Below, in pieces: positions 39,254-48,397 of a stretch of 56,636 bases of DNA; positions within the stretch are counted from its first letter, which is position 1, and each line of letters starts with the position of its first letter. The notes beneath the pieces were generated by a model. The model made no database searches and was not told the DNA's origin. It worked only from the letters and a program-made list of their open reading frames with translations. The DNA is from RGIG1934 sp045122895 (GTDB lineage: Bacteria > Bacillota > Clostridia > Lachnospirales > Lachnospiraceae), in contig JBGVIE010000066.1 in assembly GCA_045122895.1 (NCBI GenBank), positions 1-56,636 on the forward strand. The letters run 5' to 3'. The translations under genes were made by a program, and so were the position numbers.

Positions 39254-40654
39254 ATGGCAGACACAAAGGAATGCCGTGGTAAAATTACACAGGTAATCGG
39301 TGCTGTCCTTGATATTAAGTTCGCAGAGGGAAATATCCCTGAAATCTACGAAGCCATCAATATCGAGAGAGAGAACGAGACACTTGTGGTAGAGGTAGCA
39401 CAGCATCTGGGTGATGATACAGTAAGATGTATCGCCATGGGACCAACAGACGGTCTGGTAAGAGGTATGGAAGCTATTGCAACCGGAAAACCTATTTCAG
39501 TTCCGGTAGGAGAGAATACACTTGGCCGTATGTTCAATGTACTTGGCAACCCAATAGACAATAAGCCATCTCCAGATGGCGTAGATTATTATCCTATTCA
39601 TAGAAAAGCACCTGCATTTGACGAACAGTCAACAACAACTGAAATCCTTGAAACAGGTATAAAGGTAGTTGACCTTTTATGCCCATATCAGAAGGGTGGT
39701 AAAATTGGTTTGTTTGGTGGTGCCGGAGTAGGAAAAACAGTTCTTATTCAGGAGCTTATTCGTAACATCGCTACAGAACATGGTGGATACTCAGTATTTA
39801 CAGGTGTTGGTGAGCGTACAAGAGAAGGTAATGACCTGTATCACGAAATGATTGAATCAGGTGTTATCAACAAGACAACAATGGAATTCGGACAGATGAA
39901 TGAGCCACCTGGAGCCCGTATGAGAGTTGGTCTTACAGGACTTACAATGGCTGAATATTTCAGAGATAAGGGTGGAAAGGACGTACTTCTTTTCATCGAC
40001 AATATTTTCAGATTTACACAGGCAGGTTCAGAGGTGTCAGCTATCCTTGGACGTATGCCTTCTGCGGTTGGTTACCAGCCAACATTACAGACAGAGATGG
40101 GTGCACTTCAGGAGCGAATCACTTCTACAAAGAATGGTTCTATCACATCGGTACAGGCTGTATACGTTCCTGCTGATGACTTAACTGACCCGGCACCGGC
40201 TACAACATTCGCACATCTTGATGCTACAACAGTACTTTCAAGATCAATCGTTGAGCTTGGTATTTATCCGGCGGTTGACCCGCTTGAATCGTCATCAAGA
40301 ATTCTTGATCCGAGAATTGTTGGTGAAGAGCATTATAAGGTTGCACGTGGAGTTCAGGAAATTCTTCAGAAGTACAAAGAACTTCAGGATATCATTGCTA
40401 TTCTTGGTATGGACGAATTATCAGAAGAAGATAAGCTTGTAGTATCAAGAGCAAGAAAAGTACAAAGATTCTTGTCGCAGCCATTCTTCGTAGCAGGTCA
40501 GTTTACAGGACTTGAAGGAAGATATGTGCCTATCAATGAAACAATACAGGGCTTTAAGGAGATTATTGAAGGAAAGCATGATGACATTCCTGAAAGTTAT
40601 TTCCTCAATGCAGGAAGCATCGACGATGTACTTGCTCGCGTTAACAATAAATAA
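39254..40654 (+). CDS. atpD: F-ATPase subunit beta
   Basis: A 466-residue catalytic beta subunit. Walker A is GGAGVGKT in LFGGAGVGKTVLIQELI, the catalytic GERTREGNDLYHEM follows, Walker B is DVLLFIDNIFRF, and the DELSEEDK motif lies in the C-terminal helices. Normal length. Ribosome site ACGGAGGT precedes the ATG. Makes ATP from ADP and phosphate when ions flow through the membrane part, or pumps ions in fermentative cells. Confidence 0.99.
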   Translation: MADTKECRGKITQVIGAVLDIKFAEGNIPEIYEAINIERENETLVVEVAQHLGDDTVRCIAMGPTDGLVRGMEAIATGKPISVPVGENTLGRMFNVLGNPIDNKPSPDGVDYYPIHRKAPAFDEQSTTTEILETGIKVVDLLCPYQKGGKIGLFGGAGVGKTVLIQELIRNIATEHGGYSVFTGVGERTREGNDLYHEMIESGVINKTTMEFGQMNEPPGARMRVGLTGLTMAEYFRDKGGKDVLLFIDNIFRFTQAGSEVSAILGRMPSAVGYQPTLQTEMGALQERITSTKNGSITSVQAVYVPADDLTDPAPATTFAHLDATTVLSRSIVELGIYPAVDPLESSSRILDPRIVGEEHYKVARGVQEILQKYKELQDIIAILGMDELSEEDKLVVSRARKVQRFLSQPFFVAGQFTGLEGRYVPINETIQGFKEIIEGKHDDIPESYFLNAGSIDDVLARVNNK

Positions 40655-40668
40655 AGCGAGGTGTATAT

Positions 40669-41067
40669 ATGGCAGAATTGTTTACATTGGAAATCATTTC
40701 GCCGGAGCGGGAATTCTATACAGGAGAAGTCAGCTTTGTTGAGATGAAGACTAGTGAAGGTGAAATTGGTGTATATAAAAATCATATACCAATGACCAGC
40801 ATAATTGTACCAGGAGTAATCAAGATTCACGAAGCGGGCGGTGTAAAAAAAGCTGCCCTGCATGGTGGATTTGTCGAGATACTCAAAGACAGGGTAACAG
40901 TTATGGCTGAAATTGCTGAATGGCCTGAAGAGATTGATGAAAACAGAGCAAAAGAAGCAAAGATAAGGGCAGAGAGACGACTAAATGAAGGCGAGAAAGA
41001 AACCAATATAGATCGTGCTGAACTGGCACTTAGAAGATCTCTCGCAAGAATCGAAGCACTTAAGTAA
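40669..41067 (+). CDS. atpC: F-ATPase subunit epsilon
   Basis: A 132-residue epsilon subunit: an N-terminal beta barrel (LEIISPEREFYTGEVSFVEM, GEIGVYKNHIPM) and a C-terminal helical hairpin rich in Arg/Glu/Ala (ENRAKEAKIRAERRLNEG). It connects shaft and ring and can brake ATP hydrolysis. It starts 14 bases after atpD with GCGAGGTG upstream and is the last gene of the operon, followed by a terminator. Confidence 0.95.
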   Translation: MAELFTLEIISPEREFYTGEVSFVEMKTSEGEIGVYKNHIPMTSIIVPGVIKIHEAGGVKKAALHGGFVEILKDRVTVMAEIAEWPEEIDENRAKEAKIRAERRLNEGEKETNIDRAELALRRSLARIEALK

Positions 41068-41072
41068 AACAT

Positions 41073-41113
41073 AGAGATGAAATGGCAGAAATTAGCTATT
41101 TCATCTCTTTGTT
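41073..41113 (+). terminator. Terminator of the atp operon
   Basis: Stem AGAGATGAAAT / ATTTCATCTCT with a 14-base loop followed by TTGTTG; a modest T-run. Confidence 0.65.
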
Positions 41114-41170
41114 GATTAAAAGAGGGATAATCCGGGAAAACTCTCTTAAAAGATAATAGGAGAGTGGATT

Positions 41171-41938
41171 ATGAACAAATTTATGACGATTTTAATAGCG
41201 GCGATGATTGCGTTGATAATCATCACATTATTTACACATTATGACGAGATAATGGAAGAGGCAGATGAAGACGCAGTAACTACATTTGCCGGGATTGTAA
41301 AAGGGGAAGACAAGAGCAGTGTTGATACATTTTTTTACTATTCAGACAGGTATATATCAGTAGACGACAGAAAACAGTTTTTACAGGAACTGATGCGACA
41401 GATAGGTGTGGAAAACAAAGTGAAATATACTTTTGAGAAGACAAAGAATGGCGTAGAATCAGTGTGCGATTATGAATTTTGTGGCGGAAAAATCGAGACA
41501 AAGCTCATAACAGTAGAGAAACAGATTGATAAGCGTATGAGCTATTTATCCCAGTATATATCAGTTCATATGGAATTTAATAATTCACCTGACACAGCAT
41601 TTTTCTACAAAGAGAAATTGCGACAGATATTTGAAAAAAACGATGAGATTAATATAGAGCCTGATATCTATCTGACAGTAGAGACAAGAAGAAAAGGCGT
41701 ACTTAGCAGGAAAGAAAAAGATGAAATATCTAATAATATTTTCGATAGACTAAAAGCAAAAAGAGTATATGATGAAGAGAATAACTATGATTGCGTATAC
41801 GGATATTCCGGCCGTTTAACAGATGAAGCGGTGGTAGGAGATAAGAGTATAAATATAAATATAGCATTTGGATACGATGAAGAAACAGATGATACAATAA
41901 TATATCAGGCATTTCCAATAATTAATAGTGATTTTTAA
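41171..41938 (+). CDS. YwmB-like exported protein
   Basis: A 255-residue protein with one N-terminal hydrophobic segment (about 4-21) and a mainly alpha/beta outer part. Its position right after atpC is that of ywmB in bacilli, and the end (VVGDKSININIAFGYDEETD, then IIYQAFPII) resembles the closing strands of that family. The rest shows no catalytic motif. It could take part in wall or sporulation-related processes, but function is not known. Ribosome site AGGAGAG lies before the ATG, and the atp terminator separates it from atpC. Confidence 0.55.
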   Translation: MNKFMTILIAAMIALIIITLFTHYDEIMEEADEDAVTTFAGIVKGEDKSSVDTFFYYSDRYISVDDRKQFLQELMRQIGVENKVKYTFEKTKNGVESVCDYEFCGGKIETKLITVEKQIDKRMSYLSQYISVHMEFNNSPDTAFFYKEKLRQIFEKNDEINIEPDIYLTVETRRKGVLSRKEKDEISNNIFDRLKAKRVYDEENNYDCVYGYSGRLTDEAVVGDKSININIAFGYDEETDDTIIYQAFPIINSDF

Positions 41939-41992
41939 GATAAAAAAAGGTATAATGAAACATCATACCAAGAGAAGAAAGAGGTGCAAAAG

Positions 41993-42175
41993 ATGGCAGG
42001 TGTTGCAAATTGCGATTGCTGCAGCAATTACGTGTACGATGAAGATTACGAATGTTACGTGTGTGATATGAATCTTGACGAAGATGAGATGATGAAGTTT
42101 TTGACAGGCAGCTTCAATGAGTGCCCATACTTCCAATATGACGATGAGTATAAGATAGTAAGAAAGCAAATGTAA
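41993..42175 (+). CDS. DUF6472 small cysteine-rich protein
   Basis: A 60-residue acidic protein with CDCCSNYVYDEDYECYVCDM near the N-terminus and the conserved LTGSFNECPYFQ and DEYKIVRKQM tail, as in DUF6472 proteins of Lachnospiraceae. The four to six cysteines could hold a metal. ATG at 41993 is preferred because AAGAGGTG lies eight bases before it. The last five codons and stop are also the start of a large inverted repeat, an unusual overlap. Role unknown. Confidence 0.75.
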   Translation: MAGVANCDCCSNYVYDEDYECYVCDMNLDEDEMMKFLTGSFNECPYFQYDDEYKIVRKQM

Positions 42176-42329
42176 AAGATGTCGATAGCCAGAGTGGACG
42201 TAGACAGTTTTGTCCCTGGAAAAGGTATTGTGAATCGCATAACAATTATTAGCGATTCACACTAAGCTTTCCAGCTACAAAACTTCTATCGTCCACCTGT
42301 CTATCGACACTGGTTACATTTTGCTTTCT
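42161..42329. repeat. About 170-bp near-perfect inverted repeat
   Basis: The arms run from 42161 to 42239 and from 42252 to 42329 and pair in blocks: AGAAAGCAA/TTGCTTTCT, TGTCGATAG/CTATCGACA, GTGGACG/CGTCCAC, AGTTTTGT/ACAAAACT, CTGGAAA/TTTCCAG and TGTGAATCGC/GCGATTCACA, with a 13-base loop. It starts inside the DUF6472 coding end. This could be a MITE-like element or a long structured RNA; there is no T-run at the end and no coding content. It fills most of the 196-base gap before the next gene. Confidence 0.8.
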
Positions 42330-42371
42330 TCCTGCATATACTTATAATGAATATATGTTGGAGATTATGGT

Positions 42372-42707
42372 ATGTATGAGAAGAATGTAAAAGAACTTCT
42401 GGAGATATTTGGGGAGGATGTAAGAGCGATTAGCGACAGAATTTACTTTGGCAGTATGTGTCCTGAGAAGCTTAGGGCGATTAAACAGTGTGTGAAGGAA
42501 GAGTGTGACAGAATGGATTACGTCGGAAGTATGATGTATGATGAATGTCCGGACAGACTTATGTTAAGGCTTAAGAGTAGAAAAATATACAATGAGGTTT
42601 TAAAAAGAAATGATGGGGTATGCCCTTGTGATGATGAGGAGCTTTTGAGGGATACAATAACAATTATGTTTTTAAATGAGATATACATTAGGAGGTTTAC
42701 ACGATGA
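42372..42707 (+). CDS. Hypothetical cytoplasmic protein
   Basis: A 111-residue protein with no membrane segment, mostly helical by composition (KELLEIFGEDVRAISDRIYF and an Ile/Leu-rich end). Cysteines occur in CPEK, CVKEEC and VCPCDDEE, but without a clear metal-site spacing. I do not recognise it. GGAG ten bases before the ATG supports the start. Its stop overlaps the debranching-enzyme ATG by four bases, so the two are probably made together and may share a role in glycogen use, though this is inference. Confidence 0.6.
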   Translation: MYEKNVKELLEIFGEDVRAISDRIYFGSMCPEKLRAIKQCVKEECDRMDYVGSMMYDECPDRLMLRLKSRKIYNEVLKRNDGVCPCDDEELLRDTITIMFLNEIYIRRFTR

Positions 42708-44674
42708 AATTTGGTAAAGGATACTGGAAGAGTTTTGAGGCGGGATTAGAGAGAGAATGGGTTATCACAAACGGTATAGGAGGATATGCCGGTAGTTCAA
42801 TTATCGGGGCGAATACCAGAAGACATCAGGGCTTGCTTATAGCGAGCCTTCGAGCACCGGTTTCAAGATATGCAATTTTGACAAAGATAGATGAAAGTCT
42901 TCAAATCGGGGGAGAGGATTTTTCCCTTGCGACGAACCAGCACCCTGGCGGATGGAATGAAGAAGGTCAGAAGCATTTGCAAAGATTCATATATGACGAA
43001 CAGCCAAAGTTCATATATCAGGTTAAGGAAGTATTTTTGACAAAAGAAATAGCTTTTGAGTGGGAGAAAAATACAATAGCAGTAGGATACGAAATCACAG
43101 CAGGAAGCAAGCCGGTCATACTTTCTCTCAAGCCTCTTTTTACCTACAGAGAGCACAGCGAAGACAGAGAGAGAGCTAAGCTTTTGTTTGAATGTAGAAA
43201 CAGCAAAGATACAATGTACCTGATTCCTGATGAGAATAAAGAGCTTCTTATCAAGGCGTATGTTAGCGAGGGAGAGATTAAGGAGAGCGAGAGCAGATTT
43301 GTTGAAAATATCGAATACGCCACAGAGTTTGCAACCGGGGGAAGCAGTGTTGATAATGCGTACACACCTTATGTTGTAGATATAGAGGTTGCGCCTTTTG
43401 AGACGAAGAAAATCTCTTTCATATGTTCGATAGAAGAAGAGTACGAGACTGATGCATTTAAAGTTATCGAAGAGTCTAAAAACAGAATAAAGTCACTTAA
43501 AGAGAATGCAGGATATGACGATGAATTTGTCAATCAACTTATACAGGCGGCTGACCAGTTTGTGGTTAAGAGAGATTCAACAGGCTACAAAACAGTTATG
43601 GCAGGATATCCATGGTTCACTGACTGGGGACGTGACACAATGATTGCACTTCAGGGACTTACACTTGTGACAAAGAGATTTGAAGATGCAAAAGGTATAC
43701 TTTTGACATTTGCAAAATATATAAAAAACGGACTTGTTCCAAATATGTTTCCGGATGAAGGCATTGATCCAATATACAATACGGTGGATGCTTCTATGTG
43801 GTATTTTTATTCGGTGGACAAGTACCTTGAATATACAGGAAAAAAAGAATACTACGATTTTATACAGAAAGAGATATATCCAAAGCTTAAGGAAATCATA
43901 GAGGCATACAAGAAGGGAACTGATTTCTCAATCTATATGGACAAGGATGGGCTCATACATGCAGGCGGCGGTTTCGATCAGGTTACCTGGATGGATGTTC
44001 GTGTTGGCGAATGGGTAGTGACACCAAGACACGGAAAACCTGTAGAAATCAACGCACTCTGGTACAATGCACTCCGCGTGATGGAGAAGCTTGCAAAGAA
44101 ATTTGGAGACAATCCATCAGAATATGTAAGACTTGCTACTATGGTTAAAAAGTCATTTAACGCAAAATTCTGGAATGAAGAGAAGAAGTGCCTGTATGAT
44201 GTGGTGGATGAAAAAGGCAATGACGCTATGATTCGTCCTAACCAGATATGGGCAGTATCACTCCCATATACAATGCTTGACAGTGACAAAGAAAAAATGG
44301 TAGTAAATACAGTTATGGAGCATCTATATGCAAGCTATGGTTTAAGATCGCTTTCGCCGGAGGATTCAGAATACAAGGGCAATTACATTGGAAAGCTTCA
44401 TGACAGGGACGCTGCATACCATCAGGGGACTACATGGGCATTTCCACTTGGCGGGTTTATAACAGCGTATGTTAAGGTAAATGGTGGAACAAAAGAAGCA
44501 AAAGAGAGGGCAAGAATGATGATTGAGCCACTTGAGGATCACTTAAGAGATGGCTGTGTTGGCTCTATTGCAGAGATTTTTGATGGAAATGAACCGATTA
44601 TATCGAGAGGCTGTTATGCACAGGCATGGAGTGTTGGTGAGATACTTAGAGCATATGTTGAGGATGTAATGTAA
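42704..44674 (+). CDS. Glycogen debranching enzyme (amylo-alpha-1,6-glucosidase)
   Basis: A 656-residue cytosolic enzyme that removes alpha-1,6 branches from glycogen. The N-terminal part (FEAGLEREWVITNGIGGYAG, NTRRHQGLLIAS) is the usual GDE N-domain; the C-terminal alpha/alpha barrel includes AGYPWFTDWGRDTMIALQGL, DASMWYFYSVDKYLEYTG, EINALWYNALRVMEKLA and the closing LHDRDAAYHQGTTWAFPLGG. Acid residues in WFTDWGRD and HDRDAAYHQG are expected catalytic sites. It overlaps the gene before it and the methyltransferase gene after it (TAATG). Confidence 0.92.
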   Translation: MKFGKGYWKSFEAGLEREWVITNGIGGYAGSSIIGANTRRHQGLLIASLRAPVSRYAILTKIDESLQIGGEDFSLATNQHPGGWNEEGQKHLQRFIYDEQPKFIYQVKEVFLTKEIAFEWEKNTIAVGYEITAGSKPVILSLKPLFTYREHSEDRERAKLLFECRNSKDTMYLIPDENKELLIKAYVSEGEIKESESRFVENIEYATEFATGGSSVDNAYTPYVVDIEVAPFETKKISFICSIEEEYETDAFKVIEESKNRIKSLKENAGYDDEFVNQLIQAADQFVVKRDSTGYKTVMAGYPWFTDWGRDTMIALQGLTLVTKRFEDAKGILLTFAKYIKNGLVPNMFPDEGIDPIYNTVDASMWYFYSVDKYLEYTGKKEYYDFIQKEIYPKLKEIIEAYKKGTDFSIYMDKDGLIHAGGGFDQVTWMDVRVGEWVVTPRHGKPVEINALWYNALRVMEKLAKKFGDNPSEYVRLATMVKKSFNAKFWNEEKKCLYDVVDEKGNDAMIRPNQIWAVSLPYTMLDSDKEKMVVNTVMEHLYASYGLRSLSPEDSEYKGNYIGKLHDRDAAYHQGTTWAFPLGGFITAYVKVNGGTKEAKERARMMIEPLEDHLRDGCVGSIAEIFDGNEPIISRGCYAQAWSVGEILRAYVEDVM

Positions 44675-45828
44675 TGAATATACACGAATGTTTAGAAAAA
44701 TATATGAATGAGTTTTTAAGCTCCTTTATAATGAGCGGACCCAAAAGTGAAGGCGTGACCAAGATAAAAGTACGACCTGTAATGATTAAGGATGAACTTT
44801 TGTTTCAGGCAACAGAATATGTGGGAACGAAGGTCTTACACAAGAATTACGATAAGGCTTCAGTGGTGTCATATCTGGAAGACAGAATAGCTAATAATTT
44901 CAAGCAGTGCCAGCTTGTAAACAGAGATGACACAGTGACAATTCTTGTGAGCAAAAAAGGGAAAATCACAATCTCCTGCAAAAAGACAAAAACTGACAAG
45001 AAAACCGCATTTTCTGATGAGGCGGCAAAAGCACTTCTTACACACAACAAGGCAAAGAACTATCTTTTGCCGGAGGGAGTGGCAGTACCTTTTCTTGTGG
45101 ACCTGGGTGTTATGACAGGTGATGGCAAAGTTGTAAAAGCAAGATATGACAAATTCAAACAGATAAACAGATTTTTGGAATTCATCGACGACGTACTTCC
45201 TGCATTAAATAAAGACAGGGAAATAACAATTCTTGATTTTGGATGTGGCAAGAGCTATCTTACATTTGCGATGTATTATTACCTCAAGGTGCTAAAAGAG
45301 TACGATGTAAGAATTATAGGTCTTGACCTGAAAGAAGATGTGATAGACAAGTGTAATATGCTTGCAAACAGGTATGAGTATCACAAGCTTACATTTTTAA
45401 AGGGAGATGTAGCTGATTATGAAGGCGTTGACAGTGTTGATATGGTAGTTACACTTCATGCGTGTGATACGGCAACGGACTATGCACTCTATAAAGCAGT
45501 CAAATGGGGAGCGAAAGTTATTTTGTCAGTGCCATGCTGTCAGCATGAGGTAAACAGACAAATTAAGAACGACATGCTTATGCCTGCGCTTTCTTATGGT
45601 ATTATAAAGGAGCGTATGTCAGCACTTTTGACAGATGCACTTAGAGCAGAGCTTCTTAATGAAAATGGTTACAAGACGGATATCCTTGAATTTATCGATA
45701 TGGAGCATACGCCAAAGAATCTCCTTATACGAGGCATTAAAACAGGGAAGGCAAAAGCAAATCCACAGGTTCATAAGATGATGGAGGAACTTAATATTTC
45801 CCAGACGTTAGACAAATTACTTAGTTAG
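44674..45828 (+). CDS. Class I SAM-dependent methyltransferase
   Basis: A 384-residue protein. After a ~150-residue N-terminal part with a KxGKITISCKKTKTDKKTAF stretch, a Rossmann-fold methyltransferase begins with motif I ILDFGCGKSYLTFAMYYY, then IIGLDLKEDVI, DMVVTLHACDTATDYAL and LSVPCCQHEVNRQ. The PCCQHE motif is seen in Methyltransf_32-type RNA methyltransferases related to TRM13. Its RNA or other substrate is not known. Its ATG overlaps the debranching-enzyme stop by one base, so it sits in that operon. Confidence 0.8.
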   Translation: MNIHECLEKYMNEFLSSFIMSGPKSEGVTKIKVRPVMIKDELLFQATEYVGTKVLHKNYDKASVVSYLEDRIANNFKQCQLVNRDDTVTILVSKKGKITISCKKTKTDKKTAFSDEAAKALLTHNKAKNYLLPEGVAVPFLVDLGVMTGDGKVVKARYDKFKQINRFLEFIDDVLPALNKDREITILDFGCGKSYLTFAMYYYLKVLKEYDVRIIGLDLKEDVIDKCNMLANRYEYHKLTFLKGDVADYEGVDSVDMVVTLHACDTATDYALYKAVKWGAKVILSVPCCQHEVNRQIKNDMLMPALSYGIIKERMSALLTDALRAELLNENGYKTDILEFIDMEHTPKNLLIRGIKTGKAKANPQVHKMMEELNISQTLDKLLS

Positions 45829-45850
45829 AAAATAATTGGAGCGAAGAAAA

Positions 45851-48385
45851 GTGAAGAGTATATTAGCGAAGATAACAATTTTATTAGCAGTATTTATAGC
45901 TGTGTCAGGCGGATATCTTTACGTCAATTATGAAAGAGATGAAGAGGAAGATATTCTGATGGGAGAGGCGAGAATCCCTGTGATTACTACAATGGTAGAA
46001 GGAAAGGAAGTTAATAAGCTTCATGGATACACGCAGGATATGGATGCGATGTATATGAGGGATGATTTAATTCTTATTCCGGAGAATCACAAGCTTAATC
46101 TGATTATCAAAAAATACAAGGCAGGCATTCTTGCAATAAGCTACGAGGTCAGAGATATGAGTAAATCCCGTCTTATCGAAAATACAAAGGTAGATAAATG
46201 GGAAGCGGACGGAAAGAATGTCAAGGCTGTGCTTGATATCAACAATATGATAGATAAGGACACAGAATATTTGTTGATTGTAAAGCTCACAACAGAGGAT
46301 TTTGCGAATATAAATTACTATGCAAGAATAGTCGAAATACCTGAAAATCATTTTGTTGAACATACTGATTTTATAACAAGCTTCAATGATGCCATTTTTG
46401 ATAAAGACAAAGCGGAAAGTATTGTAAAATATCTTGAGCCAAATGGCTCGCAGGATAACAGTAATTTTGGATATGCCAATATTCACTCCAGTTTCAGCCA
46501 TATAACCTGGGGGGATCTGTCACCGGAAAAAATCTCAGATCCCATTATCCAATGTAAAGAGATTAGCACAAACACAGGTTCGTATGAGCTCACCTACAGA
46601 ATGAAAGCAAAGAGCGAGTACGATGAAGAACAGTACTACAATGTTGTGGAAGATTACAGAGTGAAATGGACTGAGTCTACGATGTATCTCCTTGATTACG
46701 AGAGAAGGGTTAATCAGGAGTTTGTGGCAAACAATCAGAATATATCGGGCAGCAGAATCAATGTTGGAATTGATTACGATATGAATATCAATACTATGGC
46801 GTCTGAGAGTCGTAACTTTGTAACTTTTACAAAAGAAAGAACACTTTGGTTAATGGATATCAAACAGAATAAGATAATTAAAGTGTTTGACTTTAAAAGT
46901 GAAAAGTCTTCTGATTTGAGAGATACAAATACAAATCATGATATTGAAATAGTGAGCGTTGATGACAAGGGAGATACAAAATTTATTGTATATGGATATA
47001 TGAACCGTGGTGAACACGAGGGAAATGTAGGTGTTTCGCTGTACAGTTATTCACGCGAACAGAACGAATGTGAAGAACTTTTATTCATTCCATTTACAAA
47101 GTCATATGAGATTCTTAAAGAGTCGATAGGAAAGCTTTCCTATGTGAGTGAAAATATAATGTACATTATGATAAATGACTGCGTATATTCAATTGATCTG
47201 GTAGGTGATGAGTATGTGCAGATAATATCAGGCCTTGACGACGGAATGTATGCAATGAATGAAAAGGGCGATATTTTTGCATGGCAGGTAAATGGCGGCG
47301 TAAAAGGCGCGACAAAGATTAAAGTACTTAATTTTAAAGATGGAAAAGAGTATGTTGTAAGTGCAAAGGGCAAAAACAGATTAAAAGTCATAGGCTTTAT
47401 AGAAGATGATCTGGTGTATGCCAGTGCAGCAACAAAGAATATAACAGTTGATAAAAATGGATACGTTACAATGCTTCTTGACACGCTGAAAATAGTTAAC
47501 TCTGACAAAGAGGTGTTAAAGGAATACAAAAAGAGCGGTACATTTTTCACCTCGGCAGAGGTTAAAGGCAATATGATTAATCTTAAGAGATGTAGGTATG
47601 ATGAAACAGGTAATCTTGTGGCAGCTACCGACTATCAGATTTTTGGAAATACAGAGGAAGATGAAGATAAGATTGCAGTTGACACAATTGTAACAGAGCT
47701 AAAGAAAACAGAAGTGGTAATTAACTTTGTATACAAAATCACAACATCAGATAAGCTTAAGAAGATTACACCTAATGATGTGAAATTCGAAAACACTAAC
47801 TCGTTAAGCATTAGGGAATTAAGCACGAATGAAGGTTTTTATTATGTATACAGCTATGGAAAAGTATACGGCGTGTACACAAAAGAGGCACAGGCGATTA
47901 AGAGAGCGGATGAAGTGTCAGGGGTGGTGCTTGATTCACAGGGAGATTATCTCTGGAGAAAAATATCAAGACCGACAGAATACTGCTTAAGTGGCATAAA
48001 CGTAGATGCATCCTCGGGAAATCTTATGGAGATATGTCTGAAATCAATGCTGGCATATAACGGAACAAGTGCAAATATTACGTCGATGCTTCAGAAGAAT
48101 AAATCAAGTATTCAGATTATCAATTCAAAGCTTAAGGGACGTGCACTTGATTTGTCAGGATGCAGCCTAAGCGAAGTGCTTTATTATGTGCATAGTGCTA
48201 AACAGCCGGTTATGGGTATGAAGTCAAGCAATGAACCGGTGCTCATCGTTGGTTATAATGTGTTCAATGTAATACTGGTAAATCCGGTAACAGGAGAACA
48301 GTATATGTATGGACTTGATGATGCTTCAAAAATGTTTGAACTGGAAGGAAACAGATTTGTTGGAATAAAAGAAAAAAAGAATTAG
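45851..48385 (+). CDS. Large membrane-anchored hypothetical protein
   Basis: An 844-residue protein with an N-terminal signal anchor (about 7-25) and a long outer part. The middle (about 330-560) has repeating strands like a beta propeller (FTKERTLWLMDIKQNKII; KLSYVSENIMYIMINDCVYS). The last ~80 residues resemble the second half of a C39-like cysteine protease (EPVLIVGYNVFNVILVNPVT, then GLDDASKMFE), but the usual His before GY is Pro/Val, so it is likely inactive. Cys in LDLSGCSL is at a plausible distance, but this is speculative. GTG at 45851 follows GGAG by nine bases. Function unknown; lies with other envelope genes. Confidence 0.65.
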   Translation: MKSILAKITILLAVFIAVSGGYLYVNYERDEEEDILMGEARIPVITTMVEGKEVNKLHGYTQDMDAMYMRDDLILIPENHKLNLIIKKYKAGILAISYEVRDMSKSRLIENTKVDKWEADGKNVKAVLDINNMIDKDTEYLLIVKLTTEDFANINYYARIVEIPENHFVEHTDFITSFNDAIFDKDKAESIVKYLEPNGSQDNSNFGYANIHSSFSHITWGDLSPEKISDPIIQCKEISTNTGSYELTYRMKAKSEYDEEQYYNVVEDYRVKWTESTMYLLDYERRVNQEFVANNQNISGSRINVGIDYDMNINTMASESRNFVTFTKERTLWLMDIKQNKIIKVFDFKSEKSSDLRDTNTNHDIEIVSVDDKGDTKFIVYGYMNRGEHEGNVGVSLYSYSREQNECEELLFIPFTKSYEILKESIGKLSYVSENIMYIMINDCVYSIDLVGDEYVQIISGLDDGMYAMNEKGDIFAWQVNGGVKGATKIKVLNFKDGKEYVVSAKGKNRLKVIGFIEDDLVYASAATKNITVDKNGYVTMLLDTLKIVNSDKEVLKEYKKSGTFFTSAEVKGNMINLKRCRYDETGNLVAATDYQIFGNTEEDEDKIAVDTIVTELKKTEVVINFVYKITTSDKLKKITPNDVKFENTNSLSIRELSTNEGFYYVYSYGKVYGVYTKEAQAIKRADEVSGVVLDSQGDYLWRKISRPTEYCLSGINVDASSGNLMEICLKSMLAYNGTSANITSMLQKNKSSIQIINSKLKGRALDLSGCSLSEVLYYVHSAKQPVMGMKSSNEPVLIVGYNVFNVILVNPVTGEQYMYGLDDASKMFELEGNRFVGIKEKKN

Positions 48386-48397
48386 GAGAATTAGAAA

